DNA from: Porphyromonas pogonae
Lineage (GTDB): Bacteria; Bacteroidota; Bacteroidia; Bacteroidales; Porphyromonadaceae
Assembly (NCBI RefSeq): GCF_036320655.1
Contig: NZ_CP143258.1
Coordinates: 1,364,001 to 1,428,000 of the forward strand
DNA length: 64,000 bases
Direction of reading: 5' to 3'
The notes beneath the pieces were generated by a model. The model was not told where the DNA came from. It ran no database searches and worked only from the letters and a program-made list of their open reading frames with translations. The translations under genes and the position numbers were made by a program. This document shows, one piece after another, positions 1-8,755 of the stretch. Numbering within the stretch: the stretch's first letter is position 1; each line of letters opens with the position of its first letter.

Positions 1-1
1 A

Positions 2-1714
2 TCTATATTCAACCCTGACATCTTGAAAAATGTAGACTTTTACAAAGGTCTATTTCCTGCTCGTTATGAGGGCGGTTTGAGTTCTGTAGTAGACATCATG
101 ATGCGCGAAGGAAATATGACAAAGTTCCATGGCGGGTGCTCTATTGACCTTGTAAATGCAGGTTTATTCTGCGAAGGGCCTATTGTCAAAAACAAAAGTT
201 CATTTATCTTTTCAGGCAGGCGGAGTCTCATTAATTATCTTAGCAGGTTCTGGGATAAGGAAGATAGTAGCAATGCTTCGTTATATGATCTGAATTTCAA
301 GGCCAATTATAAAATTTCAGATAAAGATCATATTTATCTCAGTGGATATACCGGTAGAGACAACCTCAGAGATCTGAGCTTTGATGTACCTGAAAATTAC
401 AAAGAAAGTCTTTGGTGGTCAAACTCTCTACTGTCTTTCCGATGGAATCATTTCTTCTCTGACAAGTTGTTTGGCAATACCAATATCTCTTACAGCAAAT
501 TCTACAATCGATTTCTTAAGCAAATTGTTTTGGAAAAAGATCGTGTAGAAGAACTGGAGGATCTAAAATATTCTATTCAAGAGTATTTATTACATAGCAG
601 TCTACAATATTTCGGTAAACATTATAAGATTAAAATGGGGGTAAGATTCAGCCAAAAGCATTTCAGTTACCCATCCTTCAGTATAAGTAGCCTGTACAGT
701 GACCCCAAAAATTGGAAGAGATCTTCACTTCTTTCTCTGTATTTTGAGAATAAGATAAAATACAGTGAGAAATTCAGCCTCAACATAGGTCTGAACTACA
801 ATTTGTATATCATTGGCAGTGATGTTATAAATAACTTGCAACCTCGTTTGCAACTTATATATCAGCCGGTGGACGGAACGCTTATTTATGCAGGATTTTC
901 CGAGATGGGGCAGTTTTATCACCAATTATCTGTACAAAAGATCAGTGTTCCCTATGAACTTAGAATTCCCAGTTCCAATAAATTTAATCCGTCAAGCTCG
1001 CAGCTGTATGAAGTGGGTATAAAGCAATCTTTGCGTGGAGGGAAAGAGGAGTTTAAAGCTACGCTCTTTATGAATGAGCAGAATGATATCTTGAGATATA
1101 GGTTCTACCAGGATATTCTGGGTAATAGGATTGCTTTGGATTTGCAGAGGAAGATTACTACGGGACAGAAGAACGGACAAGGTCTGGAGATGTCTTATAC
1201 AGGGATGTATGATAGGTTGAAATTCAATGTATCTTACACATGGAATATATTTAAAGAAAAGTTTGACGGGATTAATAATGATAAATATTATTCATCTGAC
1301 TTCCAGCGTCACACACTCAAAGGCGGTATCTATTACAATTTGGCCAAAAATCATGGAGTCACACTACATTTTGCGGCAAGCAGTGGTGGGTATATAACTA
1401 TCCCTGATTACAAGATCAAAGATATTGATGAAATTATGGGTATTGAACGAAACTTTGATGCTGATGGAACATTTCTGATCAGTCATATTAATAATTATAA
1501 ACTACCCAATAATTATCAACTTAATATCGGATATGTGTTTCATAAGCAAATGAGTGACAAGAAAGCCCATTTACTTAAATTGGGCCTAAATAATATTTTG
1601 GGCAGAGAAAAGCCATTTTCCAAATCTGTGAAAGAATCCAAAGGTGAAATCTGGGTGAAGGAAGCTCGACTTCCGCAATGTTTTCCGTACATTAGTTATA
1701 GTTTTCAATTTTGA
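2..1714 (+). CDS. TonB-dependent outer-membrane receptor, 3' part (5' end outside window)
   Basis: The frame is open from base 2, so the gene enters from the left and only its last 570 residues are present. The first residues (FNPDILKNVDFYKG, then PARYEGGLSSVVDI) match the end of the plug domain of the TonB receptors that carry an N-terminal carboxypeptidase-like domain. The remainder has the alternating aromatic/polar pattern of barrel strands and ends in YSFQF, a typical outer-membrane C-terminus with a terminal aromatic residue. A TTG at 23 could be mistaken for a start but lies inside the plug. The next gene starts 8 bp after the stop and encodes a DUF4249 lipoprotein, a usual partner of this receptor type. 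The transported substrate cannot be read from the sequence. Confidence 0.9.
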   Translation, partial: SIFNPDILKNVDFYKGLFPARYEGGLSSVVDIMMREGNMTKFHGGCSIDLVNAGLFCEGPIVKNKSSFIFSGRRSLINYLSRFWDKEDSSNASLYDLNFKANYKISDKDHIYLSGYTGRDNLRDLSFDVPENYKESLWWSNSLLSFRWNHFFSDKLFGNTNISYSKFYNRFLKQIVLEKDRVEELEDLKYSIQEYLLHSSLQYFGKHYKIKMGVRFSQKHFSYPSFSISSLYSDPKNWKRSSLLSLYFENKIKYSEKFSLNIGLNYNLYIIGSDVINNLQPRLQLIYQPVDGTLIYAGFSEMGQFYHQLSVQKISVPYELRIPSSNKFNPSSSQLYEVGIKQSLRGGKEEFKATLFMNEQNDILRYRFYQDILGNRIALDLQRKITTGQKNGQGLEMSYTGMYDRLKFNVSYTWNIFKEKFDGINNDKYYSSDFQRHTLKGGIYYNLAKNHGVTLHFAASSGGYITIPDYKIKDIDEIMGIERNFDADGTFLISHINNYKLPNNYQLNIGYVFHKQMSDKKAHLLKLGLNNILGREKPFSKSVKESKGEIWVKEARLPQCFPYISYSFQF

Positions 1715-1722
1715 GGTTATAT

Positions 1723-2553
1723 ATGAAGCGGTTAATGTGTTTAATGTCTTTAGCATTATGTGTGGCTAGTTGTATAGACTATTCTAAGGTCGACTTGAAA
1801 AAGACTGATCAAAATAAGGTGGAAGTCCTAGCCGAATTTTCATTGGGAAAACCTATTCGTATGTATATTAATAGCGAAAAAGTCCCCTATGATAGTAAAG
1901 TCAAAACTGTATATATAGAAGACAGAGATGGCAATGTGCTTACAGAGCTCAAGAATACGGAAAAACATATTTGGGAATCAAAGTATCATTTGGAATACCC
2001 TTCTTTATATTTTCTAAGGATAGTTTGCAACAATGAATACATAATTAATAAGTTTGAAATACCACCTAAGATAAAAGTTAAGGATAGTATTTCTTTTTAC
2101 TTGGATTATGAGTTTTTCAATGCCTTTATTACATTTGAAGATAATATAACTAATGATGAGTATTATATAATTGAGTTTCCTTATAATCTAAAGTCCGGCA
2201 AACAGTCTCTTATGAGTATCCAATGTCTGGATGAGTATAGTGACAATATTCTTTATAATGAGATTAAACCACCTTATAAAAGAATTTTTGTGAAACGAAC
2301 TCATATTCATCGCCCCAAGGAGTTGCTTTTCAATATAGATTATTCCAATTATGATGAAAGAGACTCTTTGTCATTGAGAATAAGGAGAGTAGAAAAAGAG
2401 TTTTATGATTATCTATACAGCTATGAAATACAGAAAACATCTCCGGAAAACTCGGCTATCCTATCTCCTCAAAATCCTATGTTCTTAGGTATTATAGGAG
2501 GAACATCTACTTATGAATCTAAAATAAAGCTCTCTCTTCCTCCTAATAAGTAA
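1723..2553 (+). CDS. DUF4249-type lipoprotein
   Basis: 276 residues from the ATG at 1723; an upstream TTG overlapping the previous stop is less likely. The N-terminus has a short positive stretch, a hydrophobic core and a lipobox ending VASC, so it should be a lipoprotein anchored in the outer membrane or periplasmic leaflet. The body has the look of DUF4249: a beta-rich domain starting with a VEVLAEFSLGKPIRMYI-like stretch. DUF4249 genes usually follow TonB receptors of the preceding type, and this one is 8 bp downstream, so the two probably form one uptake unit. Its stop lies 2 bp from the stop of the convergent helicase gene. The molecular role is unknown; family assignment is from memory of sequence style, not a search. 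Confidence 0.75.
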   Translation: MKRLMCLMSLALCVASCIDYSKVDLKKTDQNKVEVLAEFSLGKPIRMYINSEKVPYDSKVKTVYIEDRDGNVLTELKNTEKHIWESKYHLEYPSLYFLRIVCNNEYIINKFEIPPKIKVKDSISFYLDYEFFNAFITFEDNITNDEYYIIEFPYNLKSGKQSLMSIQCLDEYSDNILYNEIKPPYKRIFVKRTHIHRPKELLFNIDYSNYDERDSLSLRIRRVEKEFYDYLYSYEIQKTSPENSAILSPQNPMFLGIIGGTSTYESKIKLSLPPNK

Positions 2554-2555
2554 TC

Positions 2556-4838
2556 TTATTGGTCTGTTGTTGCTTTTTTATGGTTTTCTGTTTTCTTTTT
2601 CCAAACGAAATAAGCTCGGTACAGGTTGAGTAGGCTGTATGGGTATTTGCCTTGGGTTGCTTCAAAGAGTGTTTTGAGTTCTACGCGAGTTTGTGTTTTG
2701 GTGAATAAAGGCATGAGCTCATCTACTATTTCCTGACAAATGATGTCTTTGCTCTCAATTTCACCATGCTCCAAGAGAAAAGCCAAATGATTGTATATGG
2801 TATCAGGCTTCAGATTTCTTTCTGAAGCTATCTCGTCAATTTTTTTGCCTGAGCGCCATAATAGGAGAGTTTGTTGCTGAGTGCTAACTTTGCGTTCTGT
2901 AGATTTTCTTTTAAGGTGGTTATGATCCATTACATCTAATTCAGTTTCATTCAAGCCGGCTATATCAGCACAATCTTTATGAAAGACTCCCATCATCGTA
3001 TCGATTCTCAATTCTTGGCGATCAGGAACAGTCCCTTTGGTCAGAGCTTCCACTGCTCCTTTTATACGATATAGAAGACGCATTTCATCTGTGGTGATAT
3101 GATAAAGACTTTCCAGCTCTTTGACGTATTGTTTTGTTTTTTTCTGATTCTTTGCCTCCTTTTGGATTTTTAATACACTTGAGGCTATTTCTTTAAAGTG
3201 AGGCGTAAAATACTCCACGGCTCTCTTTATTCTATTATTAATCATGGTCATGTCAATCGAAGTTTCTGACCATAATGCGATCAATTGTTTACAAAACTTC
3301 AAAGCTATTTTCCTCAGCTCATCTACATGTGCTGACTGTTCATTTGCCCAATCACCGTAATTGCTTTTAACACTTCGATCTGTCTCTGCTTTGTATCCGA
3401 AGCTATGCTTTCGCCATTGTTCTGATAAGCTTGTCCATTCAAACGATAGAATAGTTTGTTCTTTCCAATACTTTATTTTATAAACTGCGAGTTGCTGCTC
3501 CAGCTGTTCGATACTATTTTTGTGTTCTTTATATGTCATAATATCTTTGGGGACAACTATGGCTTTGTTTTTCACTTCGGATAGTAAAACCGTACCCTCA
3601 AGGCTTCTCAACCTTGACAATGCTACGTAAGCCTGCCCTGATGCAAAAATATCTTCCAGATCCAATGCTGCCTTATCAAATGTCAAACCTTGACTCTTGT
3701 GTATTGTAATGGCCCAAGCTGCCCGTAATGGATACTGCCTGAAAGTTCCGATAACTTCTTGCCCCGGCTCATTTGTTTCTGCATCCAAAGTGTACCTGAT
3801 ATTTTGCCATTCATATGGTTCTATATCGATTGATAGATCGGAATCATCAAGTTTCACCTTAACCTGCTTGGCACTGAGTGTTTGTATTGTTCCTAACTTC
3901 CCATTGTAATATCGACGCGGTTGGGATGTATCGTTTTTGAGAATCATCACACGCGCACCTTCTTTGAGTGCGAGTGTAGATTCTGTTGGATACAGATACT
4001 CTGGAAATTCGCCTTCTGTTTTGGCTTTATATTCCATTATCTTTCCTGCAAGGGTATCCATACCTCGTTTGTTTATCAGTTCTGCTTTGTAATTGTGAGT
4101 TGTGAGCGTAATGTATCCGGGATGTTGGGTGCTATCGAAATGTATATCGACATGTTTGTTTAGTATAGCGATATCATTTGTGCCTATTTGATTAGTCCTT
4201 AAATTATTAAGTAATGATATAAAAGTGTTATCGCTTTGGCGAAACACTTTTTCCAATTCCATGTACAACGGAGGAAACTTTGTGATCACTTGTGCATGGA
4301 AGAAGAATATTCCCGAATAATATTTGCTCATAATATTCCATTCTGAAGCCTTCACTACGGGTGGAAGCTGCAACAAATCTCCTATAAAAAGGACTTGTAC
4401 TCCTCCAAATGGTTGGGTCGACTTTCTTATGCGTCTTAGGATCATATCTATCAAATCCAATGTATCAGCCCGTAGCATGCTCACTTCATCTATGATGAGC
4501 AGTTCCATATTTCGGAGTAATCTGCGCTTATTGTCGTGCATCTTGGTGCGTCGCCAAAAGCTAACCGGAGTGATAATATTGTATGAAATATCTTGTTGGG
4601 TAAAGCTCAACTCTTCAGGGATGAAAGTAGCTGATGGAATCTGAAAAAGAGAATGCAATGTGATACCGCCTGCGTTTAGGGCAGCGATACCGGTAGGTGC
4701 TGCTACCACACAGTTTTTATAAGTATGTTCCGTGATATAGCGCAGCAGGGTGGTTTTACCTGTACCTGCTTTACCAGTGAGAAAAATATTTTGGTTGGTG
4801 TGATTTATAAATTCTGATATATACTCTTGTATTTCCAT
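2556..4838 (-). CDS. Pif1/RecD-like ATP-dependent DNA helicase with C-terminal helix-turn-helix region
   Basis: A superfamily 1 helicase of the Pif1 type, 760 residues from the ATG at 4838. Walker A is GKAGTGKTT at residues 22-30 and Walker B is LLIIDEVSML near residue 110. A late motif TIHKSQGLTFDKAALDL is followed by YVALSRLRSLEG, both typical of Pif1/RecD2 helicases. The last 120 residues contain a helix-turn-helix of the kind found at the C-terminus of RecQ and Pif1-like proteins (TQQQTLLLWRSGKKIDEIA). The frame stays open to 5009, but the Walker A spacing favours 4838, and a promoter -7 type element (minus-strand TACCTTTG, 4960-4967) lies inside the longer version. It acts in DNA unwinding during replication or repair; a specific substrate cannot be named. 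Confidence 0.85.
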   Translation of the reverse strand: MEIQEYISEFINHTNQNIFLTGKAGTGKTTLLRYITEHTYKNCVVAAPTGIAALNAGGITLHSLFQIPSATFIPEELSFTQQDISYNIITPVSFWRRTKMHDNKRRLLRNMELLIIDEVSMLRADTLDLIDMILRRIRKSTQPFGGVQVLFIGDLLQLPPVVKASEWNIMSKYYSGIFFFHAQVITKFPPLYMELEKVFRQSDNTFISLLNNLRTNQIGTNDIAILNKHVDIHFDSTQHPGYITLTTHNYKAELINKRGMDTLAGKIMEYKAKTEGEFPEYLYPTESTLALKEGARVMILKNDTSQPRRYYNGKLGTIQTLSAKQVKVKLDDSDLSIDIEPYEWQNIRYTLDAETNEPGQEVIGTFRQYPLRAAWAITIHKSQGLTFDKAALDLEDIFASGQAYVALSRLRSLEGTVLLSEVKNKAIVVPKDIMTYKEHKNSIEQLEQQLAVYKIKYWKEQTILSFEWTSLSEQWRKHSFGYKAETDRSVKSNYGDWANEQSAHVDELRKIALKFCKQLIALWSETSIDMTMINNRIKRAVEYFTPHFKEIASSVLKIQKEAKNQKKTKQYVKELESLYHITTDEMRLLYRIKGAVEALTKGTVPDRQELRIDTMMGVFHKDCADIAGLNETELDVMDHNHLKRKSTERKVSTQQQTLLLWRSGKKIDEIASERNLKPDTIYNHLAFLLEHGEIESKDIICQEIVDELMPLFTKTQTRVELKTLFEATQGKYPYSLLNLYRAYFVWKKKTENHKKATTDQ

Positions 4839-5009
4839 AATCTTGAGATTCGAGAGTGTATAGGATGCCTTGATGTATTTGGGGGTAAAATAAGCAGGTA
4901 AATAAAACTCAAAGTCTATCCTCCAGCAGTGTGCACCCTTCATCGTTTTGTTTCTCAACCAAAGGTACAAATAATATTTATGAACCTCTTCCATGGATAG
5001 ATTATTCAT

Positions 5010-5218
5010 TTATAATCATCTATGATATTCAAAAGGAGGATGCCTTTTTGCTGTTTGCACATAGAGATTACTCAACTGAAAAGGAACATTTGAAGAGATT
5101 GAGAGACAATAAATAGAGCCAAAGGAGCTGTATGATTTTGCAACTATCTCAATAGGGTAAATCTCTAAATTATGGTGATATACTCAAATCCGTATTTGAA
5201 AAAAATCTATCTGTCCTC
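5010..5218. other. Gap upstream of the helicase
   Basis: AT-rich DNA between the helicase and the orphan promoter. A plus-strand open frame of 61 codons (4931-5116) mostly overlaps the N-terminal extension region of the helicase and has no family resemblance. I see no RNA gene, repeat or strong promoter here. Confidence 0.4.
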
Positions 5219-5250
5219 TTGACAAAGGGGGGGCTGATGTTGTATCTTTG
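5219..5250 (+). promoter_or_regulatory. Orphan Bacteroidales promoter
   Basis: TTG (5219-5221), a 21-bp spacer and TATCTTTG (5243-5250) match the Bacteroidales consensus TTG-N19-21-TAnnTTTG. It points to the right, where no annotated gene follows on that strand for several kb; trmN6 is on the other strand. A terminator-like hairpin ends at 5530, so the pair defines a candidate transcript of about 270 nt. Confidence 0.55.
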
Positions 5251-5257
5251 CCGTGTC

Positions 5258-5530
5258 AGGATAATTTACCTTTTTATTGGAATTCTACTCAAATCTGTAA
5301 TTAATAAAGCGCAATATGAGACTAACAACCACACTATACTCCACAAGCATATCTGTAATCCACGGTTACTTTGGAGGGGGGGATATGAGTGATAACTTTG
5401 ATAAGGATACAAAGTGTCAGAATAGAGTAGTCTGACAATAATATCAAAATGTCAATCCTGAGCTAATCACACCAAGATATAGCTCAAAAAATCCGCAAGT
5501 GGGATACATTAGTTCCATTTGCGGTTTTTT
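5258..5530 (+). ncRNA. Candidate orphan transcript (sRNA or short mRNA)
   Basis: Inferred unit between the promoter at 5219-5250 and the hairpin with T-run at 5493-5530. It matches no RNA family I recognise. It contains a 39-codon frame from ATG 5316 to TGA 5435, with a GYFGGG stretch in the middle and no recognisable domain. Whether the product is an untranslated RNA or this peptide cannot be decided from one sequence; compensatory changes or codon-level conservation in relatives would tell. Confidence 0.35.
5493..5530 (+). terminator. Hairpin plus T-run
   Basis: CCGCAAGTGG (5493-5502) pairs with CCATTTGCGG (5515-5524) with one G-T wobble and a 12-nt loop, followed by TTTTTT (5525-5530). 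This is a good intrinsic terminator. A similar hairpin (AATCCGTAAG...) stands next to the repeat array at 59186-59293. Confidence 0.65.
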
Positions 5531-5556
5531 ATTTCCGTACTTCAAGTGTGTAAAAA

Positions 5557-5681
5557 CCTAACTACAATGCAATTTTTTTCTAACTGCATTGTATTATTTT
5601 TGTAACTACGTCACTTGACTTTCCTAACTAAGAAAAAAGTAAAACCTAACTAAGAAAAGATCATGACGTAGTTACAAAAAT
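5557..5681. repeat. Intergenic TAACTAAG-type repeat array A
   Basis: About six units with the core TAACTA or its complement, spaced 12-22 bp. The pairs visible are a perfect 18-bp inverted repeat (5596-5613 with 5664-5681, containing GTAACTACGTCA), a 9-bp inverted repeat (TACAATGCA 5563-5571 with 5585-5593), and a 14-bp direct repeat CCTAACTAAGAAAA at 5623-5636 and 5645-5658. It resembles array C near 59.2 kb when that is read on the other strand, including the neighbouring hairpin. Function unknown. Confidence 0.6.
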
Positions 5682-6015
5682 ACGCGGAGTCAATAGATCG
5701 CTCACACTTGTGATTGGGGGATAGATGTGGAGTGTCTTATTGATTCAGGCTATCCATATTAAATGATATTTAGGTTTTAATATGAGCTTATGGTGAGCAT
5801 TATGATAATATTTCTATCTCTCATAAACAGCCATCAATTGTAATAAAGTGTCACTTGTGAATGGGTTTGATTTCCCTGAATATAACAAAGCCGGTAGACT
5901 GCATGTACATTGTGTTTCAATATTGATTACATTCAAGGACTATCTTAGTCAACCCCTTACTATATTTATTTCTCAGAATTTCACTCGTTTTCTGAAAAGA
6001 GTGTGGTGCAGGACG
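5682..6015. other. Gap downstream of array A
   Basis: AT-rich DNA with no RNA gene, promoter or repeat I can support. A 70-codon plus-strand frame (5848-6060) runs into the antisense of trmN6 and looks like chance. Confidence 0.4.
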
Positions 6016-6735
6016 TTATTTGATATAAAAATCAGAGGTCAAAGCCATAAATTCTTTTGATCTTTTATTGTCAGGATCATTTAAGATCAAGGTTGTTTCC
6101 TTGTAACCTGCTTTTGAGTTGTAGGCTTTGCACCATGATGATAATAATCTTGACGGTTGTTTGTCAGGCTTACTCTGTACATGAGTGATACGAGAGGGTT
6201 TTATCCTATTGTAAGCAGCATAACTTCTTAGATCTTCCAAGCGAGGATGAGGAGTGATCAGGGCTATCTCACCATCGTCTTTGAGTAGCGTACAAGCATG
6301 CGATAAAAGGCTCTCTATGCTTAATCCACACTCTTCATGACGAGCTTGGCTTCTTTGTGATTGTGGAGCTTGCAATGAACTCTTGAAGTAGGGAGGATTG
6401 CTTATAATCAGATCAAAAGTAATATCTGGGGAGTATGACAGGAAATCAGCATTTACTATGCTGATCCTGTCTTTATACTTACTGTTATTAATATTTCTAT
6501 GGGCTTGTTGGGCTGCTCGAGGATCTATCTCTATACCTATAATCATAGCTTCGGGATATCTTTGGGCTAAAAAAAGACAGAGTACACCTGTACCACACCC
6601 GATATCAAGAATGTAAGGCGACTTTGCCGGAGTACCCGCCCAACAACCGAATAAAACACTGTCTGTACCTACTTTCATGGCACAGTCTGATTGTTCTATG
6701 CGGAAATTCTTGAAGTCGAAATATTCATTCGCCAT
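6016..6735 (-). CDS. trmN6: tRNA1(Val) (adenine(37)-N6)-methyltransferase
   Basis: 239 residues, the usual length. It is a class I SAM-dependent methyltransferase: motif I is LDIGCGTGVLCLFLA, an acidic ribose-binding residue follows in GIEIDPRAAQQA, and the adenine-N6 signature NPPYF lies near residue 125. This signature and the compact size identify the TrmN6/YfiC group, which methylates A37 of tRNA1(Val) in E. coli. The ATG at 6735 lies 9 bp downstream of the transporter stop, so the two are probably co-transcribed, a link with no evident functional reason. The tRNA target in this organism is inferred from the family. Confidence 0.85.
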   Translation of the reverse strand: MANEYFDFKNFRIEQSDCAMKVGTDSVLFGCWAGTPAKSPYILDIGCGTGVLCLFLAQRYPEAMIIGIEIDPRAAQQAHRNINNSKYKDRISIVNADFLSYSPDITFDLIISNPPYFKSSLQAPQSQRSQARHEECGLSIESLLSHACTLLKDDGEIALITPHPRLEDLRSYAAYNRIKPSRITHVQSKPDKQPSRLLSSWCKAYNSKAGYKETTLILNDPDNKRSKEFMALTSDFYIK

Positions 6736-6744
6736 GAATCTCGT

Positions 6745-8433
6745 TTAGCAGAAGAATATGATTAAGAGTTGAGCCGAAAGTACCCTCAAAAACATCGTTA
6801 GCGGGTATACGGTGGCATATCCCACAGCCGGAGCATCATTAGTTGCACTTGAATTGGCATAAGCCAAGGCCGGTGGGTCTGTTGTACTACCGGCAATAAG
6901 TCCGCTAAGGGTGTAGTAGTTTACTTTCCAGACCTTAAGTGCCAGAATACCCATTATGAGTAAGGGTAGTATCGTGATAATAACGCCGTATCCGATCCAT
7001 TTATAACCGCCACTAACTATGGTTTCCACAAAGCCTTCTCCCGCTCCGAGTCCCACACATGCCAAGAATATAGTGATTCCGAATTCGCGTAGCATGAGGT
7101 TGACACTTGGCGTAGTATAAGTAATAATGTTATATTTATAACCGAACGCACCCATAAGGATAGCAATAATGAGAGGTCCTCCTGCCAGTCCTAATTTTAC
7201 GGGTTGGGGGATGCCCGGGAAGTTAAACGGAATAACACCCAGAAGTACACCTAAAGCAATACCCAAGAATATACCCACCATATTAGGTTCGTTGAGTCTT
7301 TTTACTGAGTCTCCTATGATCTCTTTGATTTTGGGCATGGAAGCTTCACTCCCTACAATGGTAAGACGATCCCCCATCTGGAGCAAAAGTTCGGGCCTAG
7401 CCACCATCTCTACTCCTGCTCTGTTGATACGGGTTACATTCACCCCTTCGATTTGTCTGAGTCTTAAAGAGCCTAGCTGTTTGCCGTTGATTTCTTTGTT
7501 GGTGACAACGAATCTACGACTTATCAGATTAGTTTCCGTAGGGATCCATTGTTTCCGATCCATGGATATTTCTTCTCCGAAGTAGTTTTTGAGAAGTTCT
7601 GAGTCTTGCGGACTGGTAATCACAAAGACCTTGTCTCCTTCGTTTAGTTCTGTATCAGCGCGAGCTATGGATATTTTATTTGTTTTATTACACCAGTGAC
7701 GGGATATCACAAAGCTGAGGTTTCCCAGCAAAGAATTGATCTTACCTATCTTCTGTCCGTAGAGTGCAGGATTTCTCACAATTAAAGATACAGGTACGGC
7801 TGTGTGCGTGTCCGGCTCTTCATTGATAAGTTTTTCTTCCTCTTTTTTGAGGTCGATCTTACAAATATGTTTGAGTATTATGGTGGTGAATATGATACCA
7901 AGCACCCCAAGAGGATATGCAACGGCATAGCCCAAAGCAATATTGGTGTTTTCCACTCTGAATATGTCATAGAAGGCTTGCTGGGCAGCACCCAATCCCG
8001 GTGTATTAGTGATAGCTCCTGAAAGCACACCTACCATTGTGGGCATATCCGTACCCGAAATAAAGGCGATACTCACTGTGGTAATAACACCCAGTAACAC
8101 TATACCTATTGCTATAAGATTGAGTTTGAGCCCGCCTTTTTTGAGGGATGAGAAAAATCCGGGACCTACTTGCAAACCTATGGAGTATACAAATAAGATG
8201 AGTCCGAATTCTTTGAAGAAGTGCATTACATCTTGTTTCATCGTGATTCCGAAATGCCCGAATATAATGCCAACAAAGAGGACAAAAGTTACGCCCAATG
8301 AGATTCCTCCTATTTTAATGCGCCCAAGAATCACGCCAAAGGTGATTACAAGTGCTAATAATAATATAGAGTGGGCTGTTCCAGTGCCAAAAATGAGATA
8401 ACTGAGCCAATCGGCTTGTTCTTGTGAAGTCAT
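6745..8433 (-). CDS. AspT/YidE/YbjL-type putative transporter with two RCK_C (TrkA-C) domains
   Basis: 562 residues in the family architecture: an N-terminal block of five or so membrane segments, a central soluble region with two TrkA-C/RCK_C-like domains (around residues 200-370, ending in [13 protein letters not shown]), and a second membrane block. The two membrane halves share the pattern GLxxG and [10 protein letters not shown] versus [10 protein letters not shown], the duplicated signature of the aspartate:alanine exchanger superfamily. The substrate is unknown; the RCK_C domains suggest gating by a ligand. A minus-strand TACTTTTG (8493-8500) could be its -7 element, without a clear -33 partner. 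Confidence 0.8.
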   Translation of the reverse strand: MTSQEQADWLSYLIFGTGTAHSILLLALVITFGVILGRIKIGGISLGVTFVLFVGIIFGHFGITMKQDVMHFFKEFGLILFVYSIGLQVGPGFFSSLKKGGLKLNLIAIGIVLLGVITTVSIAFISGTDMPTMVGVLSGAITNTPGLGAAQQAFYDIFRVENTNIALGYAVAYPLGVLGIIFTTIILKHICKIDLKKEEEKLINEEPDTHTAVPVSLIVRNPALYGQKIGKINSLLGNLSFVISRHWCNKTNKISIARADTELNEGDKVFVITSPQDSELLKNYFGEEISMDRKQWIPTETNLISRRFVVTNKEINGKQLGSLRLRQIEGVNVTRINRAGVEMVARPELLLQMGDRLTIVGSEASMPKIKEIIGDSVKRLNEPNMVGIFLGIALGVLLGVIPFNFPGIPQPVKLGLAGGPLIIAILMGAFGYKYNIITYTTPSVNLMLREFGITIFLACVGLGAGEGFVETIVSGGYKWIGYGVIITILPLLIMGILALKVWKVNYYTLSGLIAGSTTDPPALAYANSSATNDAPAVGYATVYPLTMFLRVLSAQLLIIFFC

Positions 8434-8707
8434 AATTATTACATTATTGTTTTTTATTTAATGTTTAATCATTGCCTTCTTCCATGCGCTTACAAAAGTA
8501 ATACTTTTTTTCAAGGTTTTAAAGCTGGAAATAGTCTTACTGTGATAGATTACTCTGGGTATATTCTTTTGTTTGAGAAATATTCGAAGTGTGATTTTGA
8601 CTAAAGTCTTTAATTTTATAACCATAGCATTGGTGCACTGTGGATTTTGTGATTTTATTCAAACAATGTTTCCGCAATGATGCTATTTGCGGTGATTTGT
8701 TGATCCA
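8434..8707. other. Divergent intergenic region
   Basis: AT-rich region between the divergent transporter and peptidase genes. It should hold the transporter promoter (candidate -7 element 8493-8500 on the minus strand). Nothing else is recognisable. Confidence 0.4.
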
Positions 8708-8738
8708 TTGATAAATGGATTCGTAATAATTATCTTTG
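8708..8738 (+). promoter_or_regulatory. Promoter of the M3 peptidase gene
   Basis: TTG (8708-8710), 20-bp spacer, TATCTTTG (8731-8738), a full match to the Bacteroidales consensus. The start codon at 8756 is 17 bp downstream, giving a very short leader. Confidence 0.65.
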
Positions 8739-8755
8739 CATAAAATTTATATGAA

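Noticed and set aside
23-1714. Gene start at TTG 23 for the first receptor
   Set aside because: The frame is open to the window edge and residues before the TTG (FNPDI) belong to the conserved plug sequence, so it is a truncated gene.
5557-5681. CRISPR array at the TAACTAAG repeats (arrays A, B and C)
   Set aside because: Units are short, irregularly spaced, occur in both orientations and pair with each other; no cas genes are in the window.
5848-6060. 70-codon plus-strand frame
   Set aside because: Ends in antisense of trmN6, has no family resemblance and no promoter or ribosome site.
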